DNA of 64,000 nucleotides from positions 27,953,253 to 28,017,252 of the forward strand of contig CM055104.1 of assembly GCA_029204225.1 (NCBI GenBank), in the 5' to 3' direction. Source of the stretch: Diphasiastrum complanatum. Its lineage: Eukaryota > Streptophyta > Lycopodiopsida > Lycopodiales > Lycopodiaceae. The notes under the pieces are model-generated. The model searched no databases. It had not been told where the DNA came from and worked only from the letters and a program-made list of their open reading frames with translations. Position numbers and translations under genes: made by a program. Each line of letters starts with the position of its first letter. The first letter of the stretch is position 1. Positions 42,717 to 54,461 of this stretch are shown in pieces.

Positions 42717-44200
42717 GACGGCCATGGCTCAGGCTTAGCAACTACAGAGTCAACATCCCCACAGGAGTACTGATTTTTGGAAGGGGTAGAGAACGTATCA
42801 TAGTAGATGGCTATCCCGAGGTGCCTCAGTCAGAAAGAGCACCCATACCTTCGTCTGAATGGGAGGAGGTCACGAGTAGTGAGGACGATGATGAGTCCAC
42901 TACGAGTGAAGATGAACCAAACCTGAGATCAGTACTGGATATCGAGTGGAACACTCCAGAAGAGTGGCCTCCCAAAGTTCGAGACGCCGATATATGCTTG
43001 ATAAACCTAGGAACCCTAGAAGAGCCCAAGAACATCAAAATAGGTGCTTTCCTAGGCATTGGAGAAAAAGAAGAATACGAACGGCTGTGTAGAAAGTACC
43101 AGCATATTTTTGCCTGGGACTACTCAGATTTGAAGGGGATTCCACCCGACCTAGTGACTCATACAATACCACTGAAGGAGGGAGCCAAACCTATACGACA
43201 AAAACAACGTCGGCTACCCTACCACCTAAAGGAAGGAGTATACACTGAACTCGAGAGACTTCGAAATGCTGGTTTGATATTTTCGGTAGAGAACACCGAG
43301 TGGTGCTCCCCAATAGTACCTCGCACCAAGAAGAACTCTACACGCATTCGCGTGTGTGTGGATTATAAGAGGTTGAACAAACAAACTAAGAAGGACTACT
43401 ACCCATTGTCGTTCATAGACCAAGTCCTATAAGAAATGGCAAGAAGAGACCAGTACTCTTTCATGGATTGTTTTGCAGGCTATATTCAGATAGCGATAGC
43501 AGAAGAGGATAAATTGAAGACCACCTTCACAACCACGTTTGGGGTTTTCGCTTACCATGTCATGCCCTTTGGGTTGACTAATGCCCCTAGAACCTATCAG
43601 AGGTTTATGAACAAGCACTTCGAGGATATCTTAGAAGAAAACCTCAAAATTTTTATAGATGACCTTTGTGGGAAAACCACTGTCACTAAACATCTCACCA
43701 TGATAGAGAAGCATTTTCAGAAGTGCGCAGTAACCTGTATAGCCTTGAATGCTAACAAGTGCCTATTCGGAGTTCCTTATGGGGTACTGTTAGGACATGT
43801 CATTAGCAAGTACGGCATGGCAACTGATCCAGAAAAAATAGCTATGCTCCTTGCTATGATGGCACCAACTACGGTGTCCCAACTTCAGACCTTCTTAGGC
43901 TTGAGCAGTTATTACAAAAGATATGTTATGGCCTATGCCACGCGTACTTACCAGATGACTGGCTTATTGAAAACCAACGTGGAGTGGACCTGGGACGAGG
44001 CATGTGAGAAGACTTTCCAGGAATTAAAAGTAGTTTTGGCTAATGCTCCAATATTGAAACCACCTATGTACGACAGAGAGTTCTTCGTTTTCACAAGCAC
44101 CATGGACACGTGCATAAACTGTTGCCTGGCCCAGATTTGGGACAAAAAATATCACCCTATTATTTTTATAGGGAGAAAACTAAACAAAGCTGTATAGTAA
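42717..44200 (+). pseudogene. Gypsy reverse transcriptase and RNase H start (G1)
   Basis: Open frame 42821-43432 then 43436-44197, same frame, separated by one TAA (43430-43432) within the conserved FIDQVL-E segment. Motifs: HTIPLKEGAKPIRQ, RIRVCVDYKRLN, YSFMDCFAGYIQI, FGVFAYHVMPFGLTNAPRTYQ, IFIDDL (catalytic DD of the F/Y-x-DD box), LFGVPYGVLLGHV, FLGLSSYYKRYV and WDEACEKTFQELK. The RNase H begins at FVFTSTMDTC. One stop codon apart, the RT looks complete. It copies element RNA into DNA in the particle. Confidence 0.85.
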
Positions 44201-44960
44201 GGTTGAGAAAATTTGTTTGGGGATAGCTTACGTTGCCGCCAAACTAAGGCATTACCTATTGCATCGGAAAGTGACTTTCTTTACCAAGAGTACTGCAGTC
44301 ACCTTGATGATGAATAAACTAGAACCTCCTGAGCGCTTAATGAAGTGGATAATCTCCCTTCAGGAGTTTGACTACACCCTCCAAAGCAAGCCGCCTAAAC
44401 TGCAAAGGTTAAACGATTGTATTTGCGAGCTGGGAGGGGTTACTGAAACAGACGATGAGTGGGAGACTGATCACTTAAGAGAACTTTTGAGGTTAGACGT
44501 TGACACAATTCCTGAGTGGTATACAGCTTTAGCAACCTACCTATCCACACTAGAGACACCCAGCAATATGACAACTCCAGAAAAACAAAAACTACGTCTA
44601 CAAGCCCTAAAGTTTGCTTTAATAGGGGGCACAATATATAGACGAGGTGTAGAAGGGTTGTATCAAAGATGCGTCACTGCTGAAGAAGCCAAATTTATAC
44701 TAGAGGAGTGTCACGATTCTGCCTGTGGGGGCCACTTTGTCGGCCAACTCACAGGGCAGAAAATTATGAGGGCGGGTTACTGTGGCCGACACTATTCCAA
44801 GATGCCCATTTACATGCCCAGAACTGCGACACTTGTCAAGGAGTTGACAAGACGGATAACAGGGTGCGATCGTTAGTTCCAATATTGGCCTGTCTCCCCT
44901 TTGAAAAATGGGGCATCGACTTCGTTGGCCCAATACACCCAGCTTCATCTAGTTGAAAAC
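44201..44960 (+). pseudogene. Gypsy RNase H end and integrase N-terminal half (G1)
   Basis: The RNase H/connection region reads AAKLRHYLLHRKVTFFTKS and MKWIISLQEFDYTLQSK. Integrase: LEECHDSACGGHFVGQLTGQKI (HHCC zinc-finger, first half), then CDTCQG in another frame after a frameshift near 44770, and PFEKWGIDFVGPI (first catalytic Asp). A stop follows HPASSS at about 44956. Only the start of the catalytic core follows (SDYFTKWAEARAV), so the second Asp and Glu are missing. Confidence 0.8.
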
Positions 44961-45560
44961 ATTATATCATAGTGGCCAGTGACTATTTCACAAAGTGGGC
45001 CGAGGCACGGGCTGTGGCCAAAGACAATGCAAAAGAAACCACCCAGGAACTTGGGACGTACACATTGAAGGTAGACGGAGCCTGTAGACATTCGAATAGA
45101 GAAGGTGCCATAGGAGCAGTGTTGTAGAATCCCAATGAGACTGAACTAGCCAGTATAGGAGTCCTATTAGGGAAAGGATTCACGAACAACATTGCCGAAT
45201 ACAAAGCCCTTCTAATCGGTCTACAAATGACCATGCGATTTGCGCAAACTATAGGCAACCTCTGAATTATGGGAGATTCACAACTCCTAATCCGAGGTAT
45301 GACTGGCGTATACCGACTCAAAAGCAGGACCTTATAGGCCTATGAGCCAGGTAGCGTAGTCATTTCGCCCATAACCATTGCTGCAGAGCTATGGACAATC
45401 CTGAAGGCCCAGGCATGGTATGGAGTTCGGTGGATCAAAAGTCTGATAAACCAAGTAGGTCTAGAGAATCCCCAACTCCTAGCCCAATTACATCAGTTAA
45501 TGAGCCATGAACTATCTAGACATGTTTTAGGTCACACCATAGTAGCATAACCCATGGGTT
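44961..45560 (+). pseudogene. Second RNase H-like (aRNH/RVT_3-type) domain after the integrase stump (G1)
   Basis: Directly after integrase WAEARAVAKDNAKETTQELG the frame reads YTLKVDGACRHSNREGAIGAV (first Asp), IAEYKALLIGL (Glu) and MGDSQLLIRG (Asp). This is the D-E-D pattern of an archaeal/plant-type RNase H, as found as an extra domain in plant Tat-lineage gypsy elements. TAG near 45126, a TGA near 45264, and TAG near 45336 break it. In Tat elements the extra domain is normally placed before the integrase; here it appears fused after the first integrase Asp, which may reflect a deletion or rearrangement. Confidence 0.6.
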
Positions 45561-45672
45561 AATGCACACGGCCTAAGTACATAGTAAAACCCCTACCCTA
45601 GCATGAACCTGATAGATACACACGGAAGGGGAGAGGGGTGTACAACTTAAACATTCAACACATTTTATATTC

Positions 45673-46692
45673 ATGTACATAAATGCTAAAACACACGTGA
45701 TGGAATTTACTACTGAAAAGAGTATGGAAGACCCACAGAGCAGTAATCAGCCTGACCAACGCTATAGAAAACTGATGAGGTTCGTATTGAAGGAAGGACA
45801 GAGGACCGACATAGAAATCCAACGTCTAAAAGAAGAATTGAAGAAACAAAAGAACCTACGAATCAGAGCCACTAACGAGCTGCTTAGCACCAATAAGGAG
45901 CGAGATACCTGGAAGCAAAAGTACAATGACCTCAAGGAGGCTAATGACAGACGATAGATAAGCCATAGGGAGGGGTATAAAGGGCAGGAAAAGATCCTAG
46001 CCAACACCAAGGTGGAACTAGCTACAACCGAAACTACCGTAGCCATGCTAGCTAGGTAGTTACATGAGTACCAGAGACAAAAAGTTGCACGAGGACCAAT
46101 CAGGCCTCAGAGTTCCCACAACCCTTTACTCGCTCACCGCAAGAAAATTTTATTGGACAGTCTGTTCTACAAAAACTTCGATGCTTACAGTTTATATCTA
46201 CCGCCCATTGAGTTTCGGCTAGATACCCAAGTTTTTGAGCTACGACCATCCACAAGTTCCGCCCTCAGATTCACATGGCCACTCATCCCAGGTAGTTTTG
46301 AAAACTACAAAGATTCTTGCGAGAGCTTATGTAGGTGCTCAGTCGTTGCCGTGCACCAGAAAGATGATAATATTAGATTGGCCGGCCACTATGCCTACTG
46401 CCTGCAGAATTGGTTACTACAACTTTGGGGTGCTAAGACTAAACCCACTAGGATTCACCTTACCAAATGGTGGTACAACCCCAATGAGTCCATGGAGTTA
46501 GGAGCGGACCTAGCATTGTACCTGTGGATGCGTGACAGAACTTCCAGGGAACACAAAACCCTAAATGAGATGTTTTATTTTAAGTTCCTGGAAGGTGCCG
46601 ATCCAGCCCTTGTGGATGTGGCAGAAGTGGACCCCAATTACACCAGGGAGTTGAAAAACCAACGAACAGAAATGTGCAAAAATGCACTGTAA
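45673..46692 (+). pseudogene. Third ORF of gypsy G1, unrecognised, coiled-coil N-terminus
   Basis: One reading frame of about 340 codons with two stops (TAG 45955, TAG near 46057). The N-terminal 95 codons are strongly charged with heptad-like spacing (IEIQRLKEELKKQKNLR), a likely coiled coil. The C-terminal 180 codons are open (46153-46692): LAGHYAYCLQNWLLQLWGAK, THLTKWWYNP-type and LALYLWMRDRTSREHKTLNE. I cannot name it. Some large plant gypsy elements carry an extra ORF downstream of pol, which this position matches. It lacks an obvious signal peptide or envelope-like membrane anchor. Confidence 0.6.
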
Positions 46693-46952
46693 CCACCCAC
46701 CTCGCTATTATGCATTATACATTAGACACGATATGGTGAGCATCTGTTGCAAGTCTCAGTTTTCTATGCATACATATTTATTGCATCTCTATAAAAACTC
46801 TAAGCTGCATTTGGACATTTGCTAATTTCTATGGGCATAAATGACTGCATAGACGCATAGTTGAGGGGGGGTTGAGAGAGGAAAAAGTGGGAACAAAAAT
46901 AGTGTAGTGGGGTGGGGAGTGACTCCATCGCCGAATGGGTAAGGCATAGAAG

Positions 46953-47010
<58 letters not shown>

Positions 47011-47825
47011 AAAAAAATAGAGAGAAAGAAAGACTAAGAGAAAAGTAAGAGAAAAAAGAGAAAAAAGAAAAAGACTTCAACCGTCTCTATCAGACCTCAA
47101 ACCAATTTGTGAGGATGAGTGACGCCTCGCACATCCATAAGAGGTGAGGACGATTTTCCTAATTGATTCCATAGACTAGCGGAAAACCAGTACTTCCTAC
47201 CATCTTGTGTATTGGATCTTAGGATAGTAAGTTGTCCTACATGGACTACTGTCAGAATATAGGGCTTGAGAGAAGAGTCAGTACAGAGAGGAGACTAGAT
47301 GGTTATTCCCTGTTGAATCAGTTCTTAGAGAGTATAAGTTGAATATCTAAACAAAAACAAAATTGGTAATCACCAGTCTGGACCAGTTTCAGAGTTGGGG
47401 CATCAAAGCCTCATCGTGTATACATTTACACACACATCAATGACACGATGTTAGACACAATACTGCTGATTTGCATCCATATCATCCTATCTCCAATCCT
47501 GAGATTTGCATTTGCATATCCCTCTATGCATGGGTCCGAAAGTGGGCATTGCCTTACATCTGATGGAATTGGGAGCATTTGCCATTTAGGTCATAGGTGG
47601 ATTTTTGCAGGTATGAAGACACCAAATTGTTCAAAGATGTTGCGGTCAAATCCAATCCGATTGCAGTAGGAAGCTGTTGAAGACATCCCACCAACTCACT
47701 GTGGTTAGCATCACCTAGCAAGGGTGCTGAGCCCACTAAACTTGATCCACCACCAGGAGCTGGTATGCAAAACTAGAGACTCTGGGTTCGCCGTATGGGG
47801 ACCATACTACCCAGTGGTAGTCGCC
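46693..47825. other. No gene seen; AT microsatellite inside
   Basis: Downstream of the gypsy third ORF. It contains an (AT)n tract at about 46954-47006 and purine-rich sequence at about 47010-47070. Nothing resembles an LTR start convincingly. Confidence 0.4.
46954..47006. repeat. (AT)n microsatellite
   Basis: About 26 AT units without interruption. Confidence 0.95.
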
Positions 47826-49330
47826 AATGTTAGCCGATATTTTCGCACGGAAAATCGGGCTAATATTGAAGTTTAAATTTGCAATAATTGAAAAAACCAG
47901 CATGTAAAACCCGGTTATTAGAGAAAAATCGGCACAAATTTGCCTTAGAACTGGGTCCCAGCCTGCCCTAAAGTGACTAGACACAGTTTAAAAGTAAGAA
48001 ACTGACTTTTCAAAAAGATCGTAAAAAATATTGTGGTCAATTTTTGTAAAGACCGACCAAGAGTGCCGGTCCACCTAGAATTGGGTCCCAGCCTGTCCTA
48101 AATGAGGCTAGAGGAAATTTTGCGGCCTTAAAAAATGGCCAGTTGTAAAAAAATAGCCGGTATGACCGTGCTAAAATCCCACCATGTACTGAGTCCATTT
48201 TTACTAATATATGGTCACTCATTGTATTTTTCAAGGAAACCGTATTGTTGTGGGAGCCCTAGTCATGAATGCTGGAAAAGTCAACCACAGAAGAAAAAAA
48301 TCGAGAAAGAAAAGTTTTGGGTAAAAACGGGACCGGGAAATATGGATTCAGTGTCAAGGAGTCACAAAAACCCTAACAACAAAGTTTGAGCAATTTATGG
48401 ACAATTAACGAAATGTGTGGGCCAAGTGGTTACCAACAGACCAAAAACCGAGACAAATGAACAGTAGGTGCACGACCCTTGAAAAATCGAAGGAAGGCCA
48501 AAAACACAGGTACCCAAAGAAAAACGAAGGCCGCCTACTAAAAATAGGGGTTGAAAAAGGGCCTCACCCAAAATTTGGATATTAAATGCCAAAACACCTT
48601 GGAGGCTAAAAAATTTGGGAGGTACACCCACTAGCCATTGACATTTTGGGCTTCTAGGGTGTACAAAAGGGGAAACTTGAATGGCCTCCCTAGCCTTTGA
48701 CAAAAATGGCATCTTGGCTAATTTCGGAAGAGGGCCTTGAATGCACCACTCCCCCACTCTCTTATGGAGGCCACTAGGTTTACTATCAAATGGGTTGAGG
48801 ACAAATGACAAAGAGGGCTTGAAGGGCATGAAAATTGGCAAAGTCTCATTTTGAGGGGAGACACTTGGGATTTACTATAAAAGGCGGCCACTCTTTGTGT
48901 TAAGATATAGTTGGATGATGATGTGATAGTTTGATGAGAGAATTGGGATAATGAGATGATGTATATAGTTGGATAATTGGATAATGAGATGATGTTGATA
49001 GTTGCTAAGTTGAGAGTGGAGAGTTTGATGAGTTTGATGTGATAGTTGAATGCCATGTTGATTGAGAATTTCATTCCATTTGTTGAGAGTTAGTTAGAAG
49101 TCATGGGAGTTGCTAATTTGTTGAGTTGGATGTTGAGAGGTAGTTCCATGTTGAGATTGAGTTAAGAATTTTTATGAGTTAGTAGTTTGGGGATCTTTGT
49201 TGTCTTTGAGGAAGGAGTTGATATTAGTGGATTTGGTTGTGTTGCATTGTTGAAAGCTTGTTTGGTTGAGAGAGGTTATCATGGAAATCTCATGCTCTTG
49301 AATATTCATTTTTCCCTTTGATATCTCCTT
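47826..49330 (+). repeat. Large inverted repeat Z, left copy (probable LTR or promoter region)
   Basis: Reverse complement of 58980-60085, diverged. The strongest part is 48490-48840 against 59480-59870. A TATAAAA at 48876-48882 (CTATAAAAGGCGGCC) follows the best-conserved block, so I infer a plus-strand promoter, as in an LTR. Long antisense open frames in both copies have no known domain and are likely incidental. Confidence 0.6.
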
Positions 49331-50141
49331 ACTATTTTGCATCAGGTATGAGGTGAATATTATCAAAAGGTTCCTTTGATAACGTGATCATGCATTGTAT
49401 CATTCCATCTATGTTTTGTATGAGTAGAGGGGTGTGGATTACAAGGTATGTGTGATGGGTAGGATGTCATATCATCTCACCAATTTGCTTGAGAGTTTCA
49501 TAGAAGTCCTTCAATGAGATAACCTTCATCACTTTTTACAAGTTCCAATCTTGAGGAGTGACACTTGCTTCATCGCTAGTCCTTAAATATCCAATCATTT
49601 CATTATGAGGAGTAGGTATTGAGATCAAGTGTCATTATAAGTCTAGAGTGATAGATCTTTGAAAGTAAGAGAGTCTATACTATGAGCTTGTTGAGAGGAG
49701 GGTAGTTCTTTTGATGATCTCAATATCACAAACATTTTGAGAGTAGATTGTAAGGAGTGAATGTAAGAGGCCCCATTGTCACTTCATTACATCAAATTTT
49801 TCTATCAATTCCTTTATCAAGTGTTTATGAAGGTTCAAATTGTTTCCAAAGGGAATTCTTTCAGTATGATAACGGTGCATTATTATGAAGAGACAGAGAT
49901 GAAAAATATTCCTTAGTCCATTGGTTATGAGAATTTAACTAGCAATGGTCAAGTATACACCCTACTTCATCGCTGATTCTTTGTCCATAAGTGTATTGGA
50001 CTTGTGAAATTATGTGTTTGTCCAATCAAGAGTATTTCTGTGGTAGCCAATCGCACAGGGAACGACGCACTTCTACAGCCAATTACTTGCTGATCCTGAG
50101 GAGGCATGAGTGTACTTGTGTTGTCAATCATCAAGATCCTT
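49331..50141. other. No gene seen
   Basis: AT-rich, GAGAG- and TTGAG-rich sequence continuing from repeat Z. No ORF of note. Confidence 0.35.
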
Positions 50142-50275
50142 TTGTGTCAGAGATCACTTAATTCCAATTGGCGGATTTCACATTTCAGTGGAGAATGCAA
50201 TCGCCCATCTAAAGCCCTCCATTGCTAATTTATGAGTCACCATACCTCTGTTGATTCTGTTTGAAATTACCAAGC
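50142..50275 (-). repeat. Inverted-repeat segment Y1, second copy
   Basis: Reverse complement of 34043-34186. Confidence 0.8.
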
Positions 50276-50287
50276 TGCCCGTTGGTT

Positions 50288-50405
50288 GCCTCTGCTCGCT
50301 GATCCTTCATTTATGTGCAAGTACTGCCCGCTGCCTACTGCCTTACCTCTGTGCGATGCCTATACCAGTTCGTTGTCTGACTGTCAGTGCTGCCTACCTC
50401 TGCTT
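50288..50405 (+). repeat. Gypsy leader/LTR segment shared with G1
   Basis: Direct repeat of 39009-39140 (TGCCTCTGCTCGCTGATCC through GTCTACT). Here the match breaks off and resumes at 52706, a 2.3-kb discontinuity. Confidence 0.8.
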
Positions 50406-52063
50406 GCTGTCTACTGAGACATGTTTGCGGCCCTGCATCAGAAAAAATCAGACCTGCAATTCTGATTTCTGCCAGTCCATCGCTGATAGGAAGAAACATT
50501 TCTACATTTTTGTTGCTTCTTTTCTACCTTCCATCGCAGACAGACAGAGCACCTCTGAAATGTTTTTTGGATCCATGGAAATCATATGCCATTCTGACTC
50601 TGGTCTCCATCACAGATAGCTATCTCTCTCTTCCAACGCAGATAGACAGACAAAACATCTATGGATGCTCTTGAAATACAATTCTCATAGCGAATGTGTT
50701 CTACTGTACATCACGGTATAAATACTTTGTTGATTCAAAGAGAGTACTTAAGCGATCTGTTTATGCCTGTTCACCGCTGATAGGAAGGGCCCATCTTTGA
50801 ATTTCCATTGCTCGTTCTGCTGTTTTACATCACATCATGGACATAGCACTTGATTCCTTCACAGAGAAGGGAAGACCAATTGGTTATGCCTGGCCATTGT
50901 TGACTGTTTGAAAGACCCGTCCTCATCATCTGTCATCTAAGTTCCATGGTTCAGTTCTGGTCGTTGCTGCCAATCACACTGGCAGAGGGCAATGCTCACT
51001 GCTAGATGACATTCAAGAAGATAATGGATTACATTCAAAGAGATCGAATACATGTGTAGTTCATCGTAACTCCATATCCAGCATTCAAATACATATCCAT
51101 CGCATTCTAGAACGGCAAGTGAGACGACACAGAAAATGCGACCCAGATTCTAGAGCATTCATGACTAGTGGTTCTTGCGGCATCCCGACTACCTAACTCC
51201 TCACTAAGGTACTTTAATTTCATCTCAGATCATGACATGTTATGCCAGTTGTGTGAAAGATGGCTATTCTGTGCTAGAGTATATCTGATCCGAAATCGTA
51301 TTACGCATAGTGAAGGACCTATAAGCGATTTTACATTACAATGCCTGCAATGCTAGTGAATATAAATGATTTGGTGTACCAACTTTTCGTAAGCTTGTTA
51401 TGTTGGATTTAGACTAGCAGTAAGTCACGTCACCAGCCGGTCGTTTAAGGTTAGAGGTCCTTATTTGCTTATGCTGTATTTTGTGAAAATTAACAAACGT
51501 AAGGAGCGTTTGAATGTTTGATGAAATGCTCTCTCGTTGCGTGACACTACTGTTGTTTCACTCATGATAAAATTGTTTTCCTGTTGATAAGTAATTGCTT
51601 GACACTATTCGAGTTTTAGCAATAGTCACTATGTGCTAAAAATTACCGTTAGTACACTATTTGAAGTTTCCAAGTTGAAATCGTTTTGTGACTCTACTAT
51701 GGAAAGTGTTAACTGGGCCCGACCTCTGTGAAATACCAGAGCGGGTAGTCTGCCGAAAATAGCTGAAACACGCTGTCACGGTTAAGTCACAAAGTAGGCA
51801 CACCATTTCCGGTATTGTCTAGCGAAACACCTAGACCCGGAATCTGGGAAACGTTACCGTCCAGTGAACAGGATGGCACACGTAATGTACTCACCACATT
51901 TCACTTGACCTACCCCACTTAGAAGAATAGGTGTCCAATAAAAACTGAACAATCTCAATGGATATACCCTTAACAGTCCTAGGACTTTAGCAGACACATA
52001 ACCTAATGTCAAAGTAGGGGTCTAGAAGTGAGATAATAGAAACAATGACTTGGACCCTGTAGG
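50406..52063. other. Unassigned sequence within the gypsy LTR/leader
   Basis: Absent from the G1 copy at the matching point (39140/39147). It has microsatellite-like CAGACAG/GATAGACAGAC stretches near 50535 and 50640, and a CTATCTCTCTC run. No gene was recognised. It could be LTR sequence lost from G1 or an insertion. Confidence 0.35.
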
Positions 52064-52486
52064 ATGGGAGAAGAGGGTCAGTTCCAACCTGCGCATAGTG
52101 ACATCTATCAATTGAGGCAGAGAGGACCTCCATGCTACTATTTTTTCACCCCAAAACACTACCAGTATCTATGCCCTGGAGACACTCTACGTAGAACACA
52201 ACATTGTGGGGAGTACAGCTACTTCGAAACATATGTACTCACAGAAGACAGATTTTGGCATCTGATAGAAGCCACCTTTGTCACGTACGCAGATATAGCC
52301 CACTCCCTTCTACTTAGAGGACCAGCAATACGGTCGCTTGGATCAGACAGTAATACTAATCGAGACCAAAGATATGACTTAGGAGAAGATCCTAGGTACA
52401 CAATAGACCCATGTGGTTGCATTGCCACGAGTTCACCTTTAGAGATGAGAACAATTCAGAGGTTCGAAAGAAGAAATCAGGTCTAG
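52064..52486 (+). CDS. Orphan ORF upstream of gypsy copy G2
   Basis: An open frame of 140 codons, not recognised. It starts MGEEGQFQPAHSDIY and contains GPPCYYFFTPKHYQYLCPGD and HLIEATFVTYADIAHSLLL. It lies just before the gypsy 5' sequence on the same strand and has no copy in G1. The length and lack of stops suggest it was coding in an element, perhaps the 3' ORF of a neighbouring one. Confidence 0.35.
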   Translation: MGEEGQFQPAHSDIYQLRQRGPPCYYFFTPKHYQYLCPGDTLRRTQHCGEYSYFETYVLTEDRFWHLIEATFVTYADIAHSLLLRGPAIRSLGSDSNTNRDQRYDLGEDPRYTIDPCGCIATSSPLEMRTIQRFERRNQV

Positions 52487-52705
52487 CAGGTCTAAGATGC
52501 CATCGACCCTTTAGGTAGTCATATTTCTAAAGGTCCGGAATATTATTAATAATTAGAGTCCTTAAAATTTGTGTATGGTATGAACACCACAATTGCAGGG
52601 ATGCGTCCCAATCTCCCTCTAGGACCTAACATGCCATACATCGGTACTTCGCATCTAACCATTACTATCTTGCTAGGGCTGAAGATACACCACCGTCAGA
52701 GAATT

Positions 52706-54461
52706 ATATCCATGCTTGGGATAGAGCGATTGGATGAAATCCTTAGATTACTGGAGCCCTGCATCCTACCAATAGTGGATCTTGCAAGGACGCAGGATGT
52801 CATAGTTTTAGTACAGTTCTAAGGGAATCAGTCTCGATAGTAGTGTGAGAGGATGACCGTAGTACTGGGCCAAGACCAAGTTGACTGAAGCAGAACCTAC
52901 TCTCTTTCTACCATACTTCTGGAAGCCTAGAAAACTTCCATTGGTTGGAAGAGCACAGAGCCATCAAGCGAGCCACCAGGGTTGGAAGCGGCTATCCTTG
53001 GTTCCTATAGTAAGGGCATTGTGGGCCCTTCCCCTTTTAGGGACTTTTGACAGAACCAACCCCTCGTCCAAAAAACCCCTAACATTGGTGCGTCTGCCGG
53101 GAGGAATTTGATAATAGGATATTGTTTGAAGGGCGATTATCTATATGTAGGGCTGTGAATTGTACAAATTAGCCATTTGCAAGTTGCTTACGTTATTTGA
53201 CCCGCCAGACGCCTAACATTGGTGCGTTTGTCGGGAGTCAAAAAATTTTCAGGAGATATTGCTTGAAAGAGTAGTTATCCATATCATTGTTCTACAAAGA
53301 ACTAGTTGTCATACTACCAGAAGTCTACAAGTTTCGTAGCTCCTAGATTGTGTGTGTTGAAAACAATTCCACTATCTAAACCGTCAGCCACAAGCTAGCA
53401 TGACCGTACAAGCGACTAGTACCACACGTTGATCACAGGACAAAGTGGTTAGCATCACACAGTGATGTGTGCTGATCCCACACCTAGAACATACGTTATG
53501 AGTTCACAATCCAACCCTAGCTGCATGTGATCGGACTTCGCCAAGGCCATTCTACTTCCAACAGTTTGGAACACAGTTTGGACTAGAGACTGCATACAAT
53601 TTTCATCAGTAGGGAGTTTAGGCTGTGATGCCAAGTACTACTAGAAATCCTCCATAGAGTGACGGGACATGTCAGAGAATGGGGTTCTGTATGAAGCCTA
53701 GGGTGAAAGTGAAGACCAGAGCCCTGAGGCGAAAGTCATTACCCTATGACCCACCAACCCTAGCATCCCGTAGAGATGGCAGCTGGTACAAAGAACCAAG
53801 AAAATTTGTACATGGATATGGTTGGATTAGGATTGAGCAAAAAAACGACCAAGTAGAGTTAGTTAGGTCATATGCAGTATTAGTGGACAAAGGATGGATG
53901 GCCTATGAGATAACGTGGGAAAATCACAAAACGCATGTGCAACGACAATTGATTGCTATCCGTAAGTGAGAAACCTATTATGTAGCAATCATTAGTGTCA
54001 CCCTAGACGAGACATCATAGGTATACCAAGGAAACCTAGGTCTAAGGGAGCACCGCATGGAGAGACTTCAAATCCCAAAGAGAGCGTTTAGGGCTTAGAA
54101 GAAGCCATCGTGGATTTCTTGTCCCACCAGTCTAAAATGATGAGTCTCACCCACCTATAATGGACTTGGATGATACGTTGGAACCTATAGAAGAACTACC
54201 AGAACTTGAGCCAACCGACGCTATAGAACCACCGTTAGTGAACATAACATCTACTGCCACAGAACCTGCTGCCAACAGAATGGCAAGACGTTCGGAGACA
54301 GGAGGACTACCCAAGCTTAGTGGATCCACTCCTGAGTTTCATGGAGCACCGTATGAAAGTGCGGACGAGCATATTGATGCTTTTTGGACCACCTACTTTA
54401 CTAGTGCCATCACAAACCCACATCATGAAATGATGTTTTTCGCCACCACTTTATCTGAAGA
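52706..54461 (+). mobile_element. Ty3/gypsy copy G2, leader and gag start only
   Basis: Direct, closely similar copy of 39147-40908. Landmarks are the two TTGGTGCGT sites (about 53089 and 53218) and the gag ATG at 54160 with MDLDDTLEPIEELPELEP, which reads through the codon that is a stop in G1. It also lacks the codons for LTEPIVVP after RMARR. It ends in mid-gag at about 54461, where a copia element begins. Confidence 0.85.

Larger units (their letters stand above)
39009..46692 (+). mobile_element. Ty3/gypsy element G1, defective, with two RNase H-like domains and a third ORF
   Basis: Plus-strand order: leader, gag, zinc knuckles, protease, RT, RNase H, partial integrase, second RNase H-like domain and a third ORF. 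The left end is truncated at 39009 against element B, and no 3' LTR was identified. The same family occurs at 52.7-54.46 kb (leader and gag), 55.7-57.1 kb (minus-strand gag) and 33.3-33.6 kb (protease). Confidence 0.85.

Noticed and set aside
46921-46955. Sequence GCCGAATGGGTAAGGC that looked like part of a tRNA
   Set aside because: No acceptor stem or T-loop (GTTCGAATC) follows; it runs into the AT microsatellite.
48395-48841. Long open frame with a similar counterpart at 59480-59878
   Set aside because: The frames are conserved between the two copies of repeat Z, but they have no domain and oppose the apparent TATA direction. Most likely incidental.
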